A stretch of 64,000 nt of DNA, from NCBI GenBank assembly GCA_016584305.1, contig JACEEZ010001718.1, positions 1-64,000 of the forward strand, written 5' to 3'. How positions within the stretch are numbered: the first letter of the stretch is position 1; every line of letters begins with the position of its first letter. Of the stretch, positions 42,945 to 54,704 are shown piece after piece. Made by a program: the position numbers and the translations under genes. This DNA is from Chionoecetes opilio (lineage: Eukaryota; Arthropoda; Malacostraca; Decapoda; Majidae). The notes under the pieces were generated by a model. The model was given only the letters and a program-made list of their open reading frames with translations. It was not told the origin of the DNA and made no database searches.

Positions 42945-44747
42945 TCTTGATCTTGATCTTGATGTTACAGGTGGCCTTTTCTTCATAGGCCAGGCCTTTA
43001 AACCGGCTGCTCCTGTAGTCTTGTTCTTGTTCTTGTTTTAGGGCTGTAAAGTCTATTGTCTATTTCTCATATACCACATTCTTTCCAAAAACTCTTTCAC
43101 TGTCTCAATCATCCGTCCACTTGTCTCACCACACAGTCCCAGCAGTAATAACATCCATTCTCTTCCTGTCCTTTCAACCACCTCGTTCATGTCACCTCCC
43201 ATTTCAGTCAAAACCACCCGCATCATTTCCATTCTCTCCCCGCTATACTTCTCACATTCTAGTATCACATGTTCCACTGTTTCATCCTCACCCATGTCAC
43301 ACATCTGGCACACTTTGCTGCCTGACTCGGACCATCTGTAGTTCCTTGCATTTACATCTAAGCACTGTGTTCTGGCTTGGAAGAGAAGGTCGCCACCCCG
43401 GGTTCCATCATACACACTTTCATACGCTGGTGCCTCTTTCTCCTTATACCATTCTAGTGTTTTCTTTTGCTCCATCTCATTTTTCCACTTACTCAGCCCC
43501 ACATACTTCACTACTCTATCGATCTCAGTTTTCCACTTTCTCACATCCCACTCAAGGCCTTCTTCATCACCATTCAACATCTTCCATTCAATTACATTCG
43601 GTCTTTCATCTATCAGTTGATACATCCACCAAAATCTCAATCCACTTCTTTCTACCATTTTTTGGCATCGCTTCCCCCATTTACTACTACATTCACTCCA
43701 CAAATAAACTTTTCGTGCCAATCTTGTGTCCTCCATTCGTTCCAGTCTGATCTTATACCTGAGTGTTGCTTTCGAATGTCTCTCCCTAAATGTACTCCAT
43801 CCCATGTCACCTCTTAAACCTTCAGTCGCTGCATATCTGGGTGCATTCAGTGCCATTCTTGCTACTTTATTTTGTCCCACTTCCAATATCTCTATTTCAC
43901 TCTCATTCCATGCAATCACCTCCATACCATACATAATGCTTGGGACAGCCACACTTTTCCACACTTCCCTCAACACATCATACTTGCTTGCCCTCATCCT
44001 TGCCACACTCCCAAGTCGACCAACCCACTGATTGGCCTGGCTGATCTCTTTCAGCCTTTGCTTTTCCACATCCATTGGAACTAATGCACATCCCTAGGTA
44101 CTTGTATTCACTAGTTTGTTCTAATTCATTTTCTCCCAGTCTCCATGTAGCGTTTCTGTCATCCTCTGTTATATTTACTATCATCACCTTACTTTTCTCA
44201 CGGCTAAATTTTACTCCAAAGTCTCTCCCATACTCATTCACCACATCTAACAGGCTCTGGAGTTCCTCGGCCGACTCACTCATAACTACCATATCATCTG
44301 CATACATTAACAAGCTTATTTTGTCATTTCCTACTCTCACTCCTGCATCCATTCTTCTCATCCTTACTGCCAGTTCCTCAGTATACAGACTAAACAAGGT
44401 TGGGGACAGAGTGCATCCTTGCCTAACACCTCTCTCACTCCTCACCCATTCTGTTTCTATACTACCTAGCCTATATTTTGCTCTAGTGTCTTCATACATG
44501 CTTCTCACTATGTTCACTATCTTTTGGCTCAACCCAACCTTTTCCAAAACCTTGCATAACATTTCTCTGTTTACTCTATCATAGGCTTTCTCAATGTCTA
44601 GGAACCCAAGGTACAGTGTCTTTCCCTCCCTTTCCTTCTTTTCAATTATTTCATTCACCACAAACATGTTGTCCTCTGCCCTCCTATCCACTCGAAAACC
44701 ATTTTGCTCCTCACCTAACACCATAGCTCTCTCTAACCATTTACACA
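42945..44747 (-). mobile_element. 5'-truncated LINE inserted in block B, with hexamer tail
   Basis: Inserted between GTGA at 42,941-42,944 and GTGA at 44,748-44,751; block A is uninterrupted at 35,429-35,440 (gctgtgagagga). The element's 3' end (left side) is a short ATCAAG hexamer tail rather than poly-A, as in several LINE clades with microsatellite tails. The 5' end is cut within the reverse transcriptase. Confidence 0.85.
43053..44745 (-). pseudogene. LINE reverse transcriptase, C-terminal two thirds
   Basis: Two overlapping frames (44,724-43,978 and 44,075-43,053) join at a single frameshift near 44,060. The first has EEQNGF, FLDIEKAYDRVNREML (motif A, first catalytic Asp), GVRQGCTLSPTLFSLY (motif B), LLMYADDMVVM (motif C, catalytic pair), KSKVMIVN and YKYLGM. 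The second continues as the thumb and C-terminal region, with PSIMYGMEV and the zinc knuckle C-x2-C-x9-H-x4-C in CQMCDMGEDETVEHVILEC. It would copy element RNA at the nicked target. Endonuclease and ORF1 are missing because of 5' truncation. Apart from the frameshift it is clean, which suggests a fairly recent insertion. The corrupted LINE at 13.8-16.9 kb is of the same family. Confidence 0.88.
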
Positions 44748-45019
44748 GTGAGAGGAAGAGGGAGGGAGGGAGAGCTTACGTGTGATTTGAGGTTGTTTAC
44801 AAAATATTCTTGACGTGTATTGGAAAAAAGTCAACAACCCTTGGTGTGAAATAAGAGTAATTATAAGTTGTATAAGTCTTAGAGTAATAAGGAAAACAAG
44901 TGAAAGCAGTTGAAGTGAAGTGAAAGAAGAAAGAAAAGAAAAAGGAGCTGAAATTAAAAACATATTCAAACAATTCCAGCGATCCAAAGCCAGCGTCCCA
45001 ACAGCGTTACAGCACAGTT

Positions 45020-45180
45020 GCTGAGGCCTGAGCCGTGCTGTGCTGAGCCGTGCTGTGCTGTGTTGTGCTGAGCCGTGCTGTGCTGAGCCGTGCTGTGCTG
45101 TGCTGAGCCGTGTTGTGCCGTGCTGTGCTGTGCTGTGCTGTGTTGTGCTGAGCTGTGCCGTGCTGTGCTGTGCTGTGCCT
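45020..45180 (+). repeat. GTGCTGTGCTGAGCC array, block B
   Basis: Expanded relative to block A flanks, and lacking A's middle segment 'gccttttgtgctggggtctg'. Generates Ala/Gln/His-rich pseudo-open frames. Confidence 0.8.
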
Positions 45181-45707
45181 TCGTACCAGCACACGAGGCC
45201 TTAACAAGACTTGGCACAAACCCTCCAAGGTCAGCATGATATAAGGGCATTTGTTTCTTAGATTGCAGTTTCTTAGCGGGCAATTGTACCAGCGTGCAGT
45301 CAGTTCGTACACAAGTTGTTTCGTACACCAGTAGATTCGTACACCAAAAAAGTTGTTTCGTATATGAATGAAACCATAGTCGTTTCGTACACTCAGCTCA
45401 GAGTTGAACTTGACTACTAGAGTTACGAAACGTCACCAGGTATGTACGAAAAAACTCAAAATCAGTGTACGAAACAATGACTGTAATAGTGGTCGAGGAC
45501 TTCGCGGTCGTTTTCAGAGACACCGACTAATTTTTCCTGGCCTACAATAGGTGCTTGTTCTAATGGAGATAGTTTTATTTTGTGCAAACCAATACAAAAA
45601 AAACATGAAAAAATCATCACCGAATTATATGGAACTGTTTCCATTAAAAACACTGAATCGCCATCAGAAAAAGCACTAAAACTTGGCCGGGAAAAATTAG
45701 TCAGAGT

Positions 45708-46112
45708 CTTATAGGTTTTAATGAAACCTAACCTAACCTTATAGGTTTTATTGAAACCTAACCTAACCTTATAGGTTTTAATGAAACCTAACCTAACCTT
45801 ATAGGTTTTATTGAAACCTAACCTAACCTTATAGGTTTTAATGAAACCTAACCTAACCTTATAGGTTTTAATGAAACCTAACCTAACCTTATAGGTTTTA
45901 ATGAAACCTAACCTAACCTTATAGGTTTTAATGAAACCTAACCTAACCTTATAGGTTTTAATGAAACCTAACCTAACCTTATAGGTTTTAATGAAACCTA
46001 ACCTAACCTTATAGGTTTTAATGAAACCTAACCTAACCTTATAGGTTTTAATGAAACCTAACCTAACCTTATAGGTTTTAATGAAACCTAACCTAACCTT
46101 ATAGGTTTTAAC
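45708..46112 (-). repeat. 30-bp minisatellite, 13-14 units (block B)
   Basis: Highly homogeneous units of CCTTATAGGTTTTAATGAAA + CCTAACCTAA, two of them with ATTGAAA instead. Unit length is a multiple of three, so it gives a ten-residue repeated open frame on the minus strand that is not a gene. Confidence 0.9.
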
Positions 46113-47035
46113 CCTTTCACGCACGAAAAGTTTAATTCGTTTTTCCGTCCACTGCAACATCCGTCTTATGCTCCCTAAGGGGCCCCGCGAAATGGCCTGA
46201 CTGTGCGGCGAATTATTTTTTTATGTTATCAATTTCACCAACGTGTATTCTTTTTTCCTGGCATTATTATATATCATTGGTTTTGCAAGAGATTATTCTG
46301 CCTTATGAAAGAAAAAAATAACAAGAAATGCAAATAAATAGCGGAATTTACCGACTCCGTTTTACCGACACTCTTTATTAGTGTTAAATACTTCTGTATT
46401 CCTATTCTGTTTCTGTCTATATCTACTTGTTACTTGTCCTTCACAATTAAGTCTGTCTCTTTTAGTGTTTTTCTTTACTTTACTCACATCTAGGTAGTAA
46501 TCACTATCNTTTAAAGTCTTTGTTCTTTTAGTGTTTTTTTTTACTTTTACACTTCCATCTCTGGCTAGTAATCACTAATCTAAGTAATCTACTAATCTTC
46601 CTCCTCCTCCTCCACCCACTTCTTCGGGTTCAGCATTGGAGGTTGCCCATTAAGAAACAAGTTCCTTAAAAGTTGTTGGCTGTCAGCGCTGATCTCTTTG
46701 GCCTCAGATGTCAGAACCCATGCTGAACACCCTCCTCCACAGCCGGGGAGGAGGACACAGGGGTGTTGTATTTGATGAACAGGTCCACCCAGGGCAGACT
46801 TGGCAGTGTCGTCTCCACCATATTTGGCGGGAACTTATATTCACGCGGGCACTTTGAAGTGGTGACCGGTCACAATTATTGCGATTGCGTTTCAAATTTT
46901 GACGGTCCGCAACCCGCAATTCCGCAATTTTTTTCGGGCATTTGCAATTGCGCAATTCCGCAACCAAATTACTCTTTCCCCGCAAGTTGCGAATTGGGGA
47001 AATTGCGGACTAAAATAGCGGAATGCCCACCTCTG
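46113..47035 (+). mobile_element. piggyBac-like/hAT fusion remnant (block B)
   Basis: Same junction as in block A ('accgactccg' to 'ctttattag', near 46,352). The internal part differs, with an extra 'actttactcacatctaggtag' segment at the N (46,509) and a different middle at 46,640-46,800. Ends TGCCCACCTCTG at 47,035. Confidence 0.7.
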
Positions 47036-47040
47036 CAAAA

Positions 47041-47324
47041 ATACACCCCAAGGGGACGAATAACCCTGGGGGACGAATCTTCAGGATGAATATCAGGGGA
47101 CAAATCCATGGGGTAAATTTTCTACCGGAGACGAATCACCTGGAACCGGTTGGGTTAATTAGATATACAGAACATAGGTAAAAGTTTATTAGCCTAACCT
47201 AATCTAACGGTCACTGCTGCTGTGTTGATGTGGCCCCGCGCATTCGCAGAAGGCCGAGACGCCGGGATCTCGCAGCCACCTTTTTCGTATAGCAACAGCA
47301 CTCGGAATACTAGTGTGTGTATAT
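47041..47324. other. Spacer, no gene recognised
   Basis: Contains CCTAACCTAATCTAAC near 47,195. No open frame with motifs. Confidence 0.45.
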
Positions 47325-47400
47325 ATAAAATATATATATATATAATATATATTAATATATATATATATATATATATATAAATATTATATATATATAATTA
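47325..47400. repeat. (TA)n microsatellite
   Basis: Degenerate AT dinucleotide run directly before an R1 copy. Confidence 0.9.
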
Positions 47401-47404
47401 TGTT

Positions 47405-48500
47405 CAAAGAACTGAACAGGGCAAGTATACAAATAAAATTTGGGCCCTTTAAAACCTATCTCCTACCCTCATGGTGAGTTTATTATGGGGTGATGAGCCT
47501 AGTGGTGAACGGCGGCACCTCACCGAGACCCTGACCGAGACCACCTCGCCTCACCACCCCGGGGGGTAGCTGCCACCACCGCCACGCATCAGAACTGAAG
47601 GTATAAGGGCTCCCTTTTCCTTAAATAAAACCCCAAGCCCTTGTCCATCCAGCCGTGATGGGGTATCGGGTGTAGCCGGGGTTTGTGACCCCCCCCTCCT
47701 GGGTGGTTGTTTTCCCCCAAGGGCAGGAAAGACCAGTTACAAATAAGAGATTATAAAGGGGAAAAAGATCCCCCATAGTGACACCGTAGCGCCACTGCCA
47801 TATCTCGTACCAGAACCCCCGCGACTTCCGGGTTGTACAAATAGGGAAGTTAGTTAAGCTAAACACCGCGCCCTTTAACTCTTCTGAATGTCTGCCCTGC
47901 TGCAGGAACGTCCCGGAGTCCATTGAGCACTTCCTTGCTGCAGTGCCCCTCCCCTTCCACGCCCACCGACCAACTTCTACGTGGTCGCTCATCGCCCTGA
48001 ACGTCACCACCTTTGACCTGATCACCCTGCTGGCCCGCTGCCGTCCACCCATCACGACCCCCCGCCGTCCTCCGCCTCACCTGTGCCTTCCGAGGAAGTC
48101 TAATCAACTCCGAGACTGTGTTTAAACTTCACGGCTGTACACCAGGGCTACATTCAGAGAGGCTTACTTCCGGTCTGCACGACCTAGCGACTTCCCAACA
48201 GCTGTTCTGGGCGACTTTTGGCATTCTGCAGGCACTTTTATGACGTAGTTAAAGACGTTGAGCTGTCAAATCACACAACTGCCTCCAGGCAGTTGTAGAG
48301 CACGCAATATACATAAAATACTCAAAAATAGAGTATATATGATGTTTTCTGACTCAAGAACTAAACAGGGCAAGTATACAATGAAATTGGCCATTTTACA
48401 ATCCCCATCCGCTCGTAATGAGTTTGTTATGGGGGTGATGGGTCGAGTGGGCGAATGTTGGAAAATCTCACCATGACTCACCACACCATACACCACCACG
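47405..48500 (+). repeat. R1 copies interrupted by a LINE fragment
   Basis: 47,405-47,890 and 48,130-48,500 are the two parts of R1-type sequence. The break at 'tctgccctg|...|agggctac' is continuous at 3495-3513. The hairpin 'actgcctccaggcagt' is kept near 48,280. Confidence 0.7.
47893..48125 (+). pseudogene. LINE 3'-terminal fragment (zinc knuckle)
   Basis: In shifting frames the fragment encodes VPESIEHFLLQCP, then LIALNVTTFDLITLL and AVLRLTCAF. This resembles the last part of a non-LTR reverse transcriptase, where C-x2-C...EHFLLxC forms a knuckle. It is a severely 5'-truncated copy, about 230 bp, inside repeat R1. The family differs from the LINE at 43 kb (EHVILEC there). Confidence 0.6.
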
Positions 48501-48659
48501 CACAGCTCCGCGAAACAGACAAGGTACATATAAATAATTATATTCCTCTCCTTCTCCTTCTCCTCCTAGCCTTTTCTTGTAGCAGTTTTGGTGGTAGTTG
48601 TGGTATTGGCAGCAGTGATAGTGGTAGTGGGGGCAGCAATAAAAAAATATAAACCGTGA

Positions 48660-49260
48660 AACACACATTTCAGCGTTTTATTGGAGTGGTCTTCGTACCA
48701 AGACGATGCTTGGCCCGACAAAACACGGCTTATATTTTATTACTGCTGCTTCTGCTGCTGCAAATTGCTGCTGCTGCTACTGCAACTGCTGCCGGCTGCT
48801 GTGGGAAGGGGTTGGGAGGAGGAGAGGGGAGGAGAAGGAGGGGGGAGAAGCTGGGAGTTGGATGAGGAGGAGGAGGAGGAGGAGGAAGAAGTACTTTTCT
48901 TATAGCAGTTGGTGGTGGTTGGGAGTGGTGGCAGTGGTGATGGTAGTGGGGGTGGCAGCAGTAATAAATATAAGCCGTGTAACAAACATTTCAGCAAGGT
49001 TTTTTGGAGTGGTCTTCGTACTATATAAGACGATGCTTGGACGACAAAACACCGCTTATATTTTATTGCTGCTGCTACTGCTACAACTGCTGCCGGCTGC
49101 TATAAGAAAAGGTTAGGAGGGGGAAAAGGAGGGGAGAAGCTAGGAGGGTGGAGGAGGGAGAAGGGGGGAGCATTTTGGGTGGATGATGAATTTGTTTATA
49201 AACACAGCTGAGAGCGTGGGAAGCCTTGTGATTGGCTGAAACTTTTTTTAGAAATACTAC
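48660..49260 (+). repeat. R2 tandem pair, second locus
   Basis: Two units starting at 'acatttcagc' near 48,663 and 48,985 with CTG tracts and G-rich purine tracts, as at 2600-3250. Confidence 0.7.
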
Positions 49261-49320
49261 TGATTCGCTGGCGAGGCTGTGATGTAATTGTACTCGCTCA
49301 GCCAATCAGCTATCGAAGCC

Positions 49321-49571
49321 CATAGTGACACCGTAGCGCCACTCCCATATCTCGTACCAGAATCCCCGCGACTTTCCCGGGGTTTTACAAATAGAGGAAG
49401 TTAGTTAAGGCTAAACCCGCGCCCTTTAACTCTTTCTGAATGTCTGCCCCGGGCAGACATTCAGAAAGAGTTAAAGGGCACGGTGTTTAGCTTACTAACT
49501 TCCTCTATTTGTACAACCCGGAAGTCGCGGGATCTGGTACAGATATGGCAGTGGCGCTACGGTGTCACTAT
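49321..49571. repeat. Palindrome of R1 flank, arms 129/121 bp, 1-nt spacer
   Basis: 49,321-49,449 is the reverse complement of 49,451-49,571 with small indels; centre TGTCTGCCC-C-GGGCAGACA at 49,441-49,459. The right arm continues to 50,150 as an inverted R1 copy matching 47,405-47,890. Confidence 0.8.
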
Positions 49572-50799
49572 GGGTGATCTTTTCCGCTTGATATCTCCTA
49601 TTCGTAACTGGTCTTCCCGCCATTTGGGGAAGCAACCACCCCGGGAGGCGGGTCAAAACCCCGGCTAACACCCGTACCCATCACGGCTGATGGACAAGGG
49701 CTTGGGGTTTTTTAAGGAAAAGGGAGCCATTATACCTTCAGGGCTGATGCGTGGCGGTTGGTGGCAGCTACCCGCCGGGTGGTGAGGCGAGGTGGTCTCG
49801 GGCAGGGTCTCGGTGAGGTGCCGCCGTTCAAACCCCTAGGCTTTATAAACCCCCTAATAAACTCACCATGAGGGTAGAGATAGGTTTTAAGGCCTAATTT
49901 CATTTGTATACTTGCCCTGTTCAGTTCTTGATCAGAAAAATCATATATACCCCAAATTTTTGAGTATTTTTTTGTATATTTCGTGCTCTACGCCACCCCT
50001 ACCCTGGTCGCTTTGTTTTGACAGCTTAACGTCTTTAAGTACGTCTGGGAGAATGCCAAAAGTTGCCCAAACAGCTGTTGGAAGTCGCTAGGGCGTGCAG
50101 ACCGGAAGTAAGCCTCTCTAATGTAGCACCAGGGCGACTATCCTCCACACAGACATCACTGGGCCCCTTTAACAACAACAACAACAACAGTTGCTCAGCG
50201 TGAAGAGGCGTGCTGTGCTGAGCTGTGCTGTGCTGTGCCGTGCTGTGCTGAGCCGTGCTGTGCTGTTGCCGTGCCGTGCTGTGCTGTGCCTTCGTACCAG
50301 CACACGAGGCCTTAACAAGACTTGGCCAAACCCTCTAAGGTCAGCATGATATAAGGGCATTTGTTTCTTTTATTGCCGTTTCTTAGCGGGCAATCGTACC
50401 GGGGTGCAGTCAGTTCGTACCCAAGTTGTTTTGTACCCAAAAAAGTTGTTTCGTATATGAATGAAACCATAGTCGTTTCGTACACTCAGCTCAGAGTTGA
50501 ACTTGACTACTAGAGTTACGTTACGAAAACGTCACCAGGTTTTGTACGAAAAACTCAAAATCAGTGTACGAAACAACTGACTGTAATAATGGACGAGGAC
50601 TTCGCGGGCGTTTTCAGAGACACCGACTACTTTTTCCTGGCCTACAATAGGTGCTTTTTTTCTAATGAGATAGTTTATTTTGTGCAACCAATACAAAAAA
50701 ATATGAAAAATCATCACCGAATTTTATGGACCGTCTCCATTAAAAAACACTGAATCTCCATCAGAAAAAGCCTAAAACTTGGCCTGGAAAAATTAGTCA

Positions 50800-51080
50800 G
50801 GGTCTATAGGTTTTAATGAACCTAACCTAACCTTATAGGTTTTAATGAAACCTAACCTAAAACCCTTTTAGGTTTAATGAAACCTAACCTAAACCCTTTT
50901 AGGTTTAATGAAACCTAACCTAACCTTAAAGGTTTTAATGAAACCCAACCTAACCTTATAGGTTTAATGAACCCTAACCCAACCTTATAGGTTTTAATGA
51001 AACCAAACCTAACCTTAAAGGTTTTAATGAAACCTAACCTAACCTAACCTTATAGGTTTTATGAAACCAAACATTAACCT
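50800..51080 (-). repeat. 30-bp minisatellite (block C), left part
   Basis: About nine degenerate units before the 51,085 insertion; resumes at 52,693. Confidence 0.8.
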
Positions 51081-51084
51081 TATA

Positions 51085-52692
51085 TAGGCGATCAGCCTGG
51101 GGGATTTGGGCGGTATCAAATTAGGGGGAGAATGCTAATAGTGTTTTTTGGGAAGGGATAAATGCCTAGAGTTAGAAACATGTGATAGCATTGTGGCAGT
51201 GGCAGCTTTTTTGGGAGTTATCCCCCTTTTCCAAACTGTATATTATAAATTTATAAATATACATACATATAATTAAAAAAAAAATTCTTTTCAGGTGTCG
51301 TATTTCATCGGCGAGAGACGGACCGGACGATCGACTGGCGACGTTGGAGACCCTCGAGGAGACCACCACTGCCGGAAGACCAGCCGGCCCGCAGGGCGTG
51401 CGTTCAGAGAAAAGTCGGTTTTTGGAGTGGAAGGTAGAGTAGCAGCCGACTACCTCTCGAAGCTATTGTTTAAGGCTGGTGATGTAGAAAGAATCCGGGG
51501 CCAGAATCGGTGTCGTGGTAGCTGTGGAACTTCAACGTAGGAGGCCTGGAATGTCCGTTAACATGAAACGCCACAGGCACCCGCCAAGAAACTGTGCATC
51601 ATACACCAGGGAGTATCCGACGGAGATGAACATTTTGTCAGTCCCAAAGCCATGCTCCTGGTTAAAACCTACTTGAAGCCGCCAAAGTCAGGAACCATGT
51701 CCCCATTCTAGAACGTTTCAAAAACGCTTCAGGACAAAGAAGTTCCAATTATATTCTATCATCAAAAATGTAAAAGCTTTTTCCCATAAAAAAGATTGGA
51801 ACTTAAAAGTAAAGCGGGGTGAATGTATAGTGATCTATCTGGTGTAGTGTGTCCCCCAAAAAAAATTTTCCAGACATAAACCATGATCAGAGTTTATGCT
51901 CCGACTGGTATTCTGTGCATTTCAATTTAAAAAAAGCACCCCAAATACCGTGAAAATCCTAGCTTCACAACTGAGAGAGATCAAACACTAAGGGGGGTCG
52001 AAAAGCGAGGAGGTGATACAAAAAGGGGAAATTGGGCAGAGGCACACTTCCACCTAATTCTTGGGAAAAAAAGGGGAAAAAAGAGAAAGAAGAGAATAAA
52101 AAGAAAAGTAACAGTGAAAAACTTAAAAATTTTGAAAAATTCCAAAACTTTGAAAATCGGGAAAGTTGCCCCCAAAAAAGGGTTTTAAAAAACCGTACCC
52201 CCTTCCCAAAAGGAAAAATGGCGGGGGGTTTATCCGGGATAAAAAAAGAAACGAAGGTGAAGAGTTTTGGGTCAGTGTTTTTTCCCCGGAAAAAATTTTT
52301 TGATGGAGCGGGCTTAAAAGGAGTTTTTTGAAATAAATTTTTGGAAAAATTTGGGGCAAATTTAAAGAATAAACAAATAAAAGATCGGGACTTGTCCATT
52401 CCGAACGGCCATCAAAAGGACTTATTGAAAATTATTTTAAATTTAAATTAATTTTTAAATTTTTAAAAATTATTAAAAATTATTAAAATTTTATTAATAA
52501 TTGAGAATTTTTAAGGAATTATTGGTGTATTTTGGCGGCCCTTTTGGAAAAAGGGAGAAAAACTATATAAAGCTGCCACCCCCACAAAGCTATCCTGTTT
52601 TCTAAAACCCAGGGTTTTACCTTCTAAAACCTTGCATTCTCGCCCTAATTTGATACCGGTGAGCAAAATTTCGGACCGGGGCTGACCGACTA
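51085..52692. mobile_element. Inverted-repeat element of about 1.6 kb inside the minisatellite
   Basis: Left 'gatcagcc...ggtatcaaattaggg.gagaatgc' (51,090-51,135) and its reverse complement 'gcattctcgccctaatttgatacc...ggctgacc' (52,628-52,687) form imperfect TIRs extending about 150 bp (shared 'gatagc-ttgtgg...ggcagctt'). The minisatellite resumes right after, in a CCTTATA/TAGGTTTT unit, so the target was in TTATAG. The duplication is ambiguous (TA or ATA). The interior (51,296-51,600) has one open frame without a recognised motif. The right half is low quality. Confidence 0.65.
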
Positions 52693-52733
52693 ATAGGTTT
52701 TAATGAAACCTAACCTAACCTTATAGGTTTTAA

Positions 52734-53430
52734 CCCTTTCACGCACGAAAAGTTTAATTCGTTTTTCCGTCCACTGCAACATCCGTCTTATGCTCCCTAA
52801 GGGGGGGCCCCGGGAAATGGCCTGACTGCGGCGAATTATTTTTTTATGTTATCAATTTCACCAACGTGTATTCTTTTTTCCTGGCATTATTATATATCAT
52901 TGGTTTTGCAAGAGATTATTCTGCCTTATGAAAGAAAAAAATAACAAGAAATGCAAATAAATAGTGGAATTTACCAACTCCGAAAAAATAATGAGTCAAG
53001 AGAAATAAGAAATACTTACGTTCACCACTTCGTAGCTCGAAACTTCCTGAGTCAACTTTTTATGGTTTATATGCCAATAAAAGCGGATTTTTATGAGGAT
53101 TCCAACGCTACCATTATAATTTTCATATGGCCATTATGGCCAGCTCGGGACACGTTTTAAAGGGACGACAATTCGCGCGCACAGGCTGCCTGCTGAGTGG
53201 CAACTGACACACAAACCCTTATCATTTCACATCCACTCACACGAGAGAGTTGACAATTAGTTTATTTTATAGGTCTAGGTTGGATCTTTGACGAAGAAAA
53301 TTTTGACGCAATGCTGATAAATACTTTATTTTTGGCGAATTTTGAACTGTTTTTTGACGCAATTCGCGTCAAAAGCTCAGATTGCAGACGGGCCCGTTTT
53401 GACGCGATCGCGTCACCGTGCGTGAAAGGG
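52734..53430. mobile_element. piggyBac-like non-autonomous element, 697 bp, TTAA TSD
   Basis: Exact 14-bp TIRs CCCTTTCACGCACG / CGTGCGTGAAAGGG, flanked by TTAA at 52,730-52,733 and 53,431-53,434. The flanks rejoin to the 30-bp minisatellite unit (ggttTTAATGAAACC). CCCT...GGG ends and TTAA targets are piggyBac hallmarks. No transposase. Blocks A and B contain only its left 240 bp. Confidence 0.88.
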
Positions 53431-53690
53431 TTAATGAAACCTAACCTAACCTTAAAGGTTTTAATGAAACCTAACCTAACCTTACAGGTTTTAATGAAAC
53501 CTAACCTAACCTTATAGGTTTTAATGAAACCTAACCTAACCTTATAGGTTTTAATGAAACCTAACCTAACCTTATAGGTTTTAATGAAACCTAACCTAAC
53601 CTTATAGGTTTTAATGAAACCTAACCTAACCTTATAGGTTTTAATGAAACCTATAAGGTTAGGTTTGGTTTCATTAAAACCTATAAGACC
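53431..53690 (-). repeat. 30-bp minisatellite (block C), right part, ending in an inversion
   Basis: About eight homogeneous units; the last is followed by the same motif inverted (cctataaggttaggtttggtttcattaaaacctataag), a local hairpin near 53,640-53,690. Confidence 0.85.
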
Positions 53691-53832
53691 CTGAATCATT
53701 TTGGTAAATTTCTAGTGTTTGCCCCTCCACTAGTGTTTTTATTACTTTTCTAGTGTTTATTTCCCCCACAGCTCCCCAGACAGCTTGGGGACCTGTGGGA
53801 ATGCATGTTTTTTAGGGTGGGGAACAAATTAT

Positions 53833-54704
53833 CAGAGGTGGGCATCGCAATTTGTTTTCCCATTCCGCAATCGCAATTCCGAACTGCACCAGTCCGCAAT
53901 CGCAATTCCGCAATTTTTTTCAGATAGGCCTTACGCAATTGCAATTCCGCAAACAAATTTTGACACCTACAATTAAACAAAAAATTTCTCTAGACTCTTA
54001 AACATCTTTAGACTCTTAAAACACCTACAATTAAACAAAAAATGTCTCTAGACTCTTTATTAGTGTTTAATACTTCTGTATTCCTATTCTGTTTCTGTCT
54101 ATATCTACTTGTTACTTGTCCTTCACAATTAAGTCTTTGTCTCTTTTAGTGTTTTTCTTTACTTTTACACTTCACAGTCTACTGGCTAGTAATCACTCAT
54201 CTAAGTAATCTACTAATCTTCCTCTTCCTCCTCCTCCTCCCACTTCTTCTGGTTCAGCATGTGGAGGTTGGCAACTAATCACACACGGCCAGCGTACACG
54301 CTCTCAATCCCAAGTTCCAGCACGCACTGACTGAGTGACTGCTACACTTGACAAGTTGGCAGTTGGCAGTGTCGTCTCCACAATATTTGTTGGAAACTTA
54401 TGTTCACGCGGGCACTTGCCACTTTGAAGGTGGTCACCGTCAGAATTATTGCGATTGCGTTTCAAAATTTTGGCAGTCCGCAACCCGCAATTCTGCATTT
54501 TTCTCAGGCATCTGTAATTGCGAAATTCCGCAACCGAATTACCATTCCGCAAGTTATTGCGATTGAGTTTCAAAATTTTGGCGGTTTCCGCAATTTGCAA
54601 TTCCGCAATTTTTTCAGGCATCCGTAATTGCGCAATTCCGCAATCGAATTACCATTCCGCAAGTTTCGGAATTGCGGACTAAAATTGCGGAATGCCCACC
54701 TTTG
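53833..54704. mobile_element. Non-autonomous hAT element, 872 bp, 8-bp TSD
   Basis: TIRs CAGAGGTGGGCA / TGCCCACCTTTG (11 of 12 matched) flanked by CAAATTAT at 53,825-53,832 and 54,705-54,712; the uninterrupted site is at 18,575-18,582 (reverse strand). Many subterminal GCAATTCCGCAA repeats in both orientations. No transposase. The TIR resembles that of the 1229-bp hAT (CAGAG-TGGGCA). Confidence 0.85.

Larger units (their letters stand above)
40668..47040 (+). repeat. Segmental duplication block B
   Basis: Collinear with block A from 'attatgataaaaaaacg' to the hAT right end 'tgcccacctctg' (47,035). Lacks the TTAA element but carries a hAT at 40,915 and a LINE at 42,945. The 30-bp minisatellite is expanded. 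Single N at 46,509. Confidence 0.8.

Noticed and set aside
43121..44785. Plus-strand open frames over the LINE
   Set aside because: Antisense of a clear reverse transcriptase with YADD on the minus strand.
45462..46160. 232-residue open frame with repeated KTYKVRLGFI
   Set aside because: Produced entirely by a 30-bp minisatellite whose length is a multiple of three; copy number changes between duplicated blocks.
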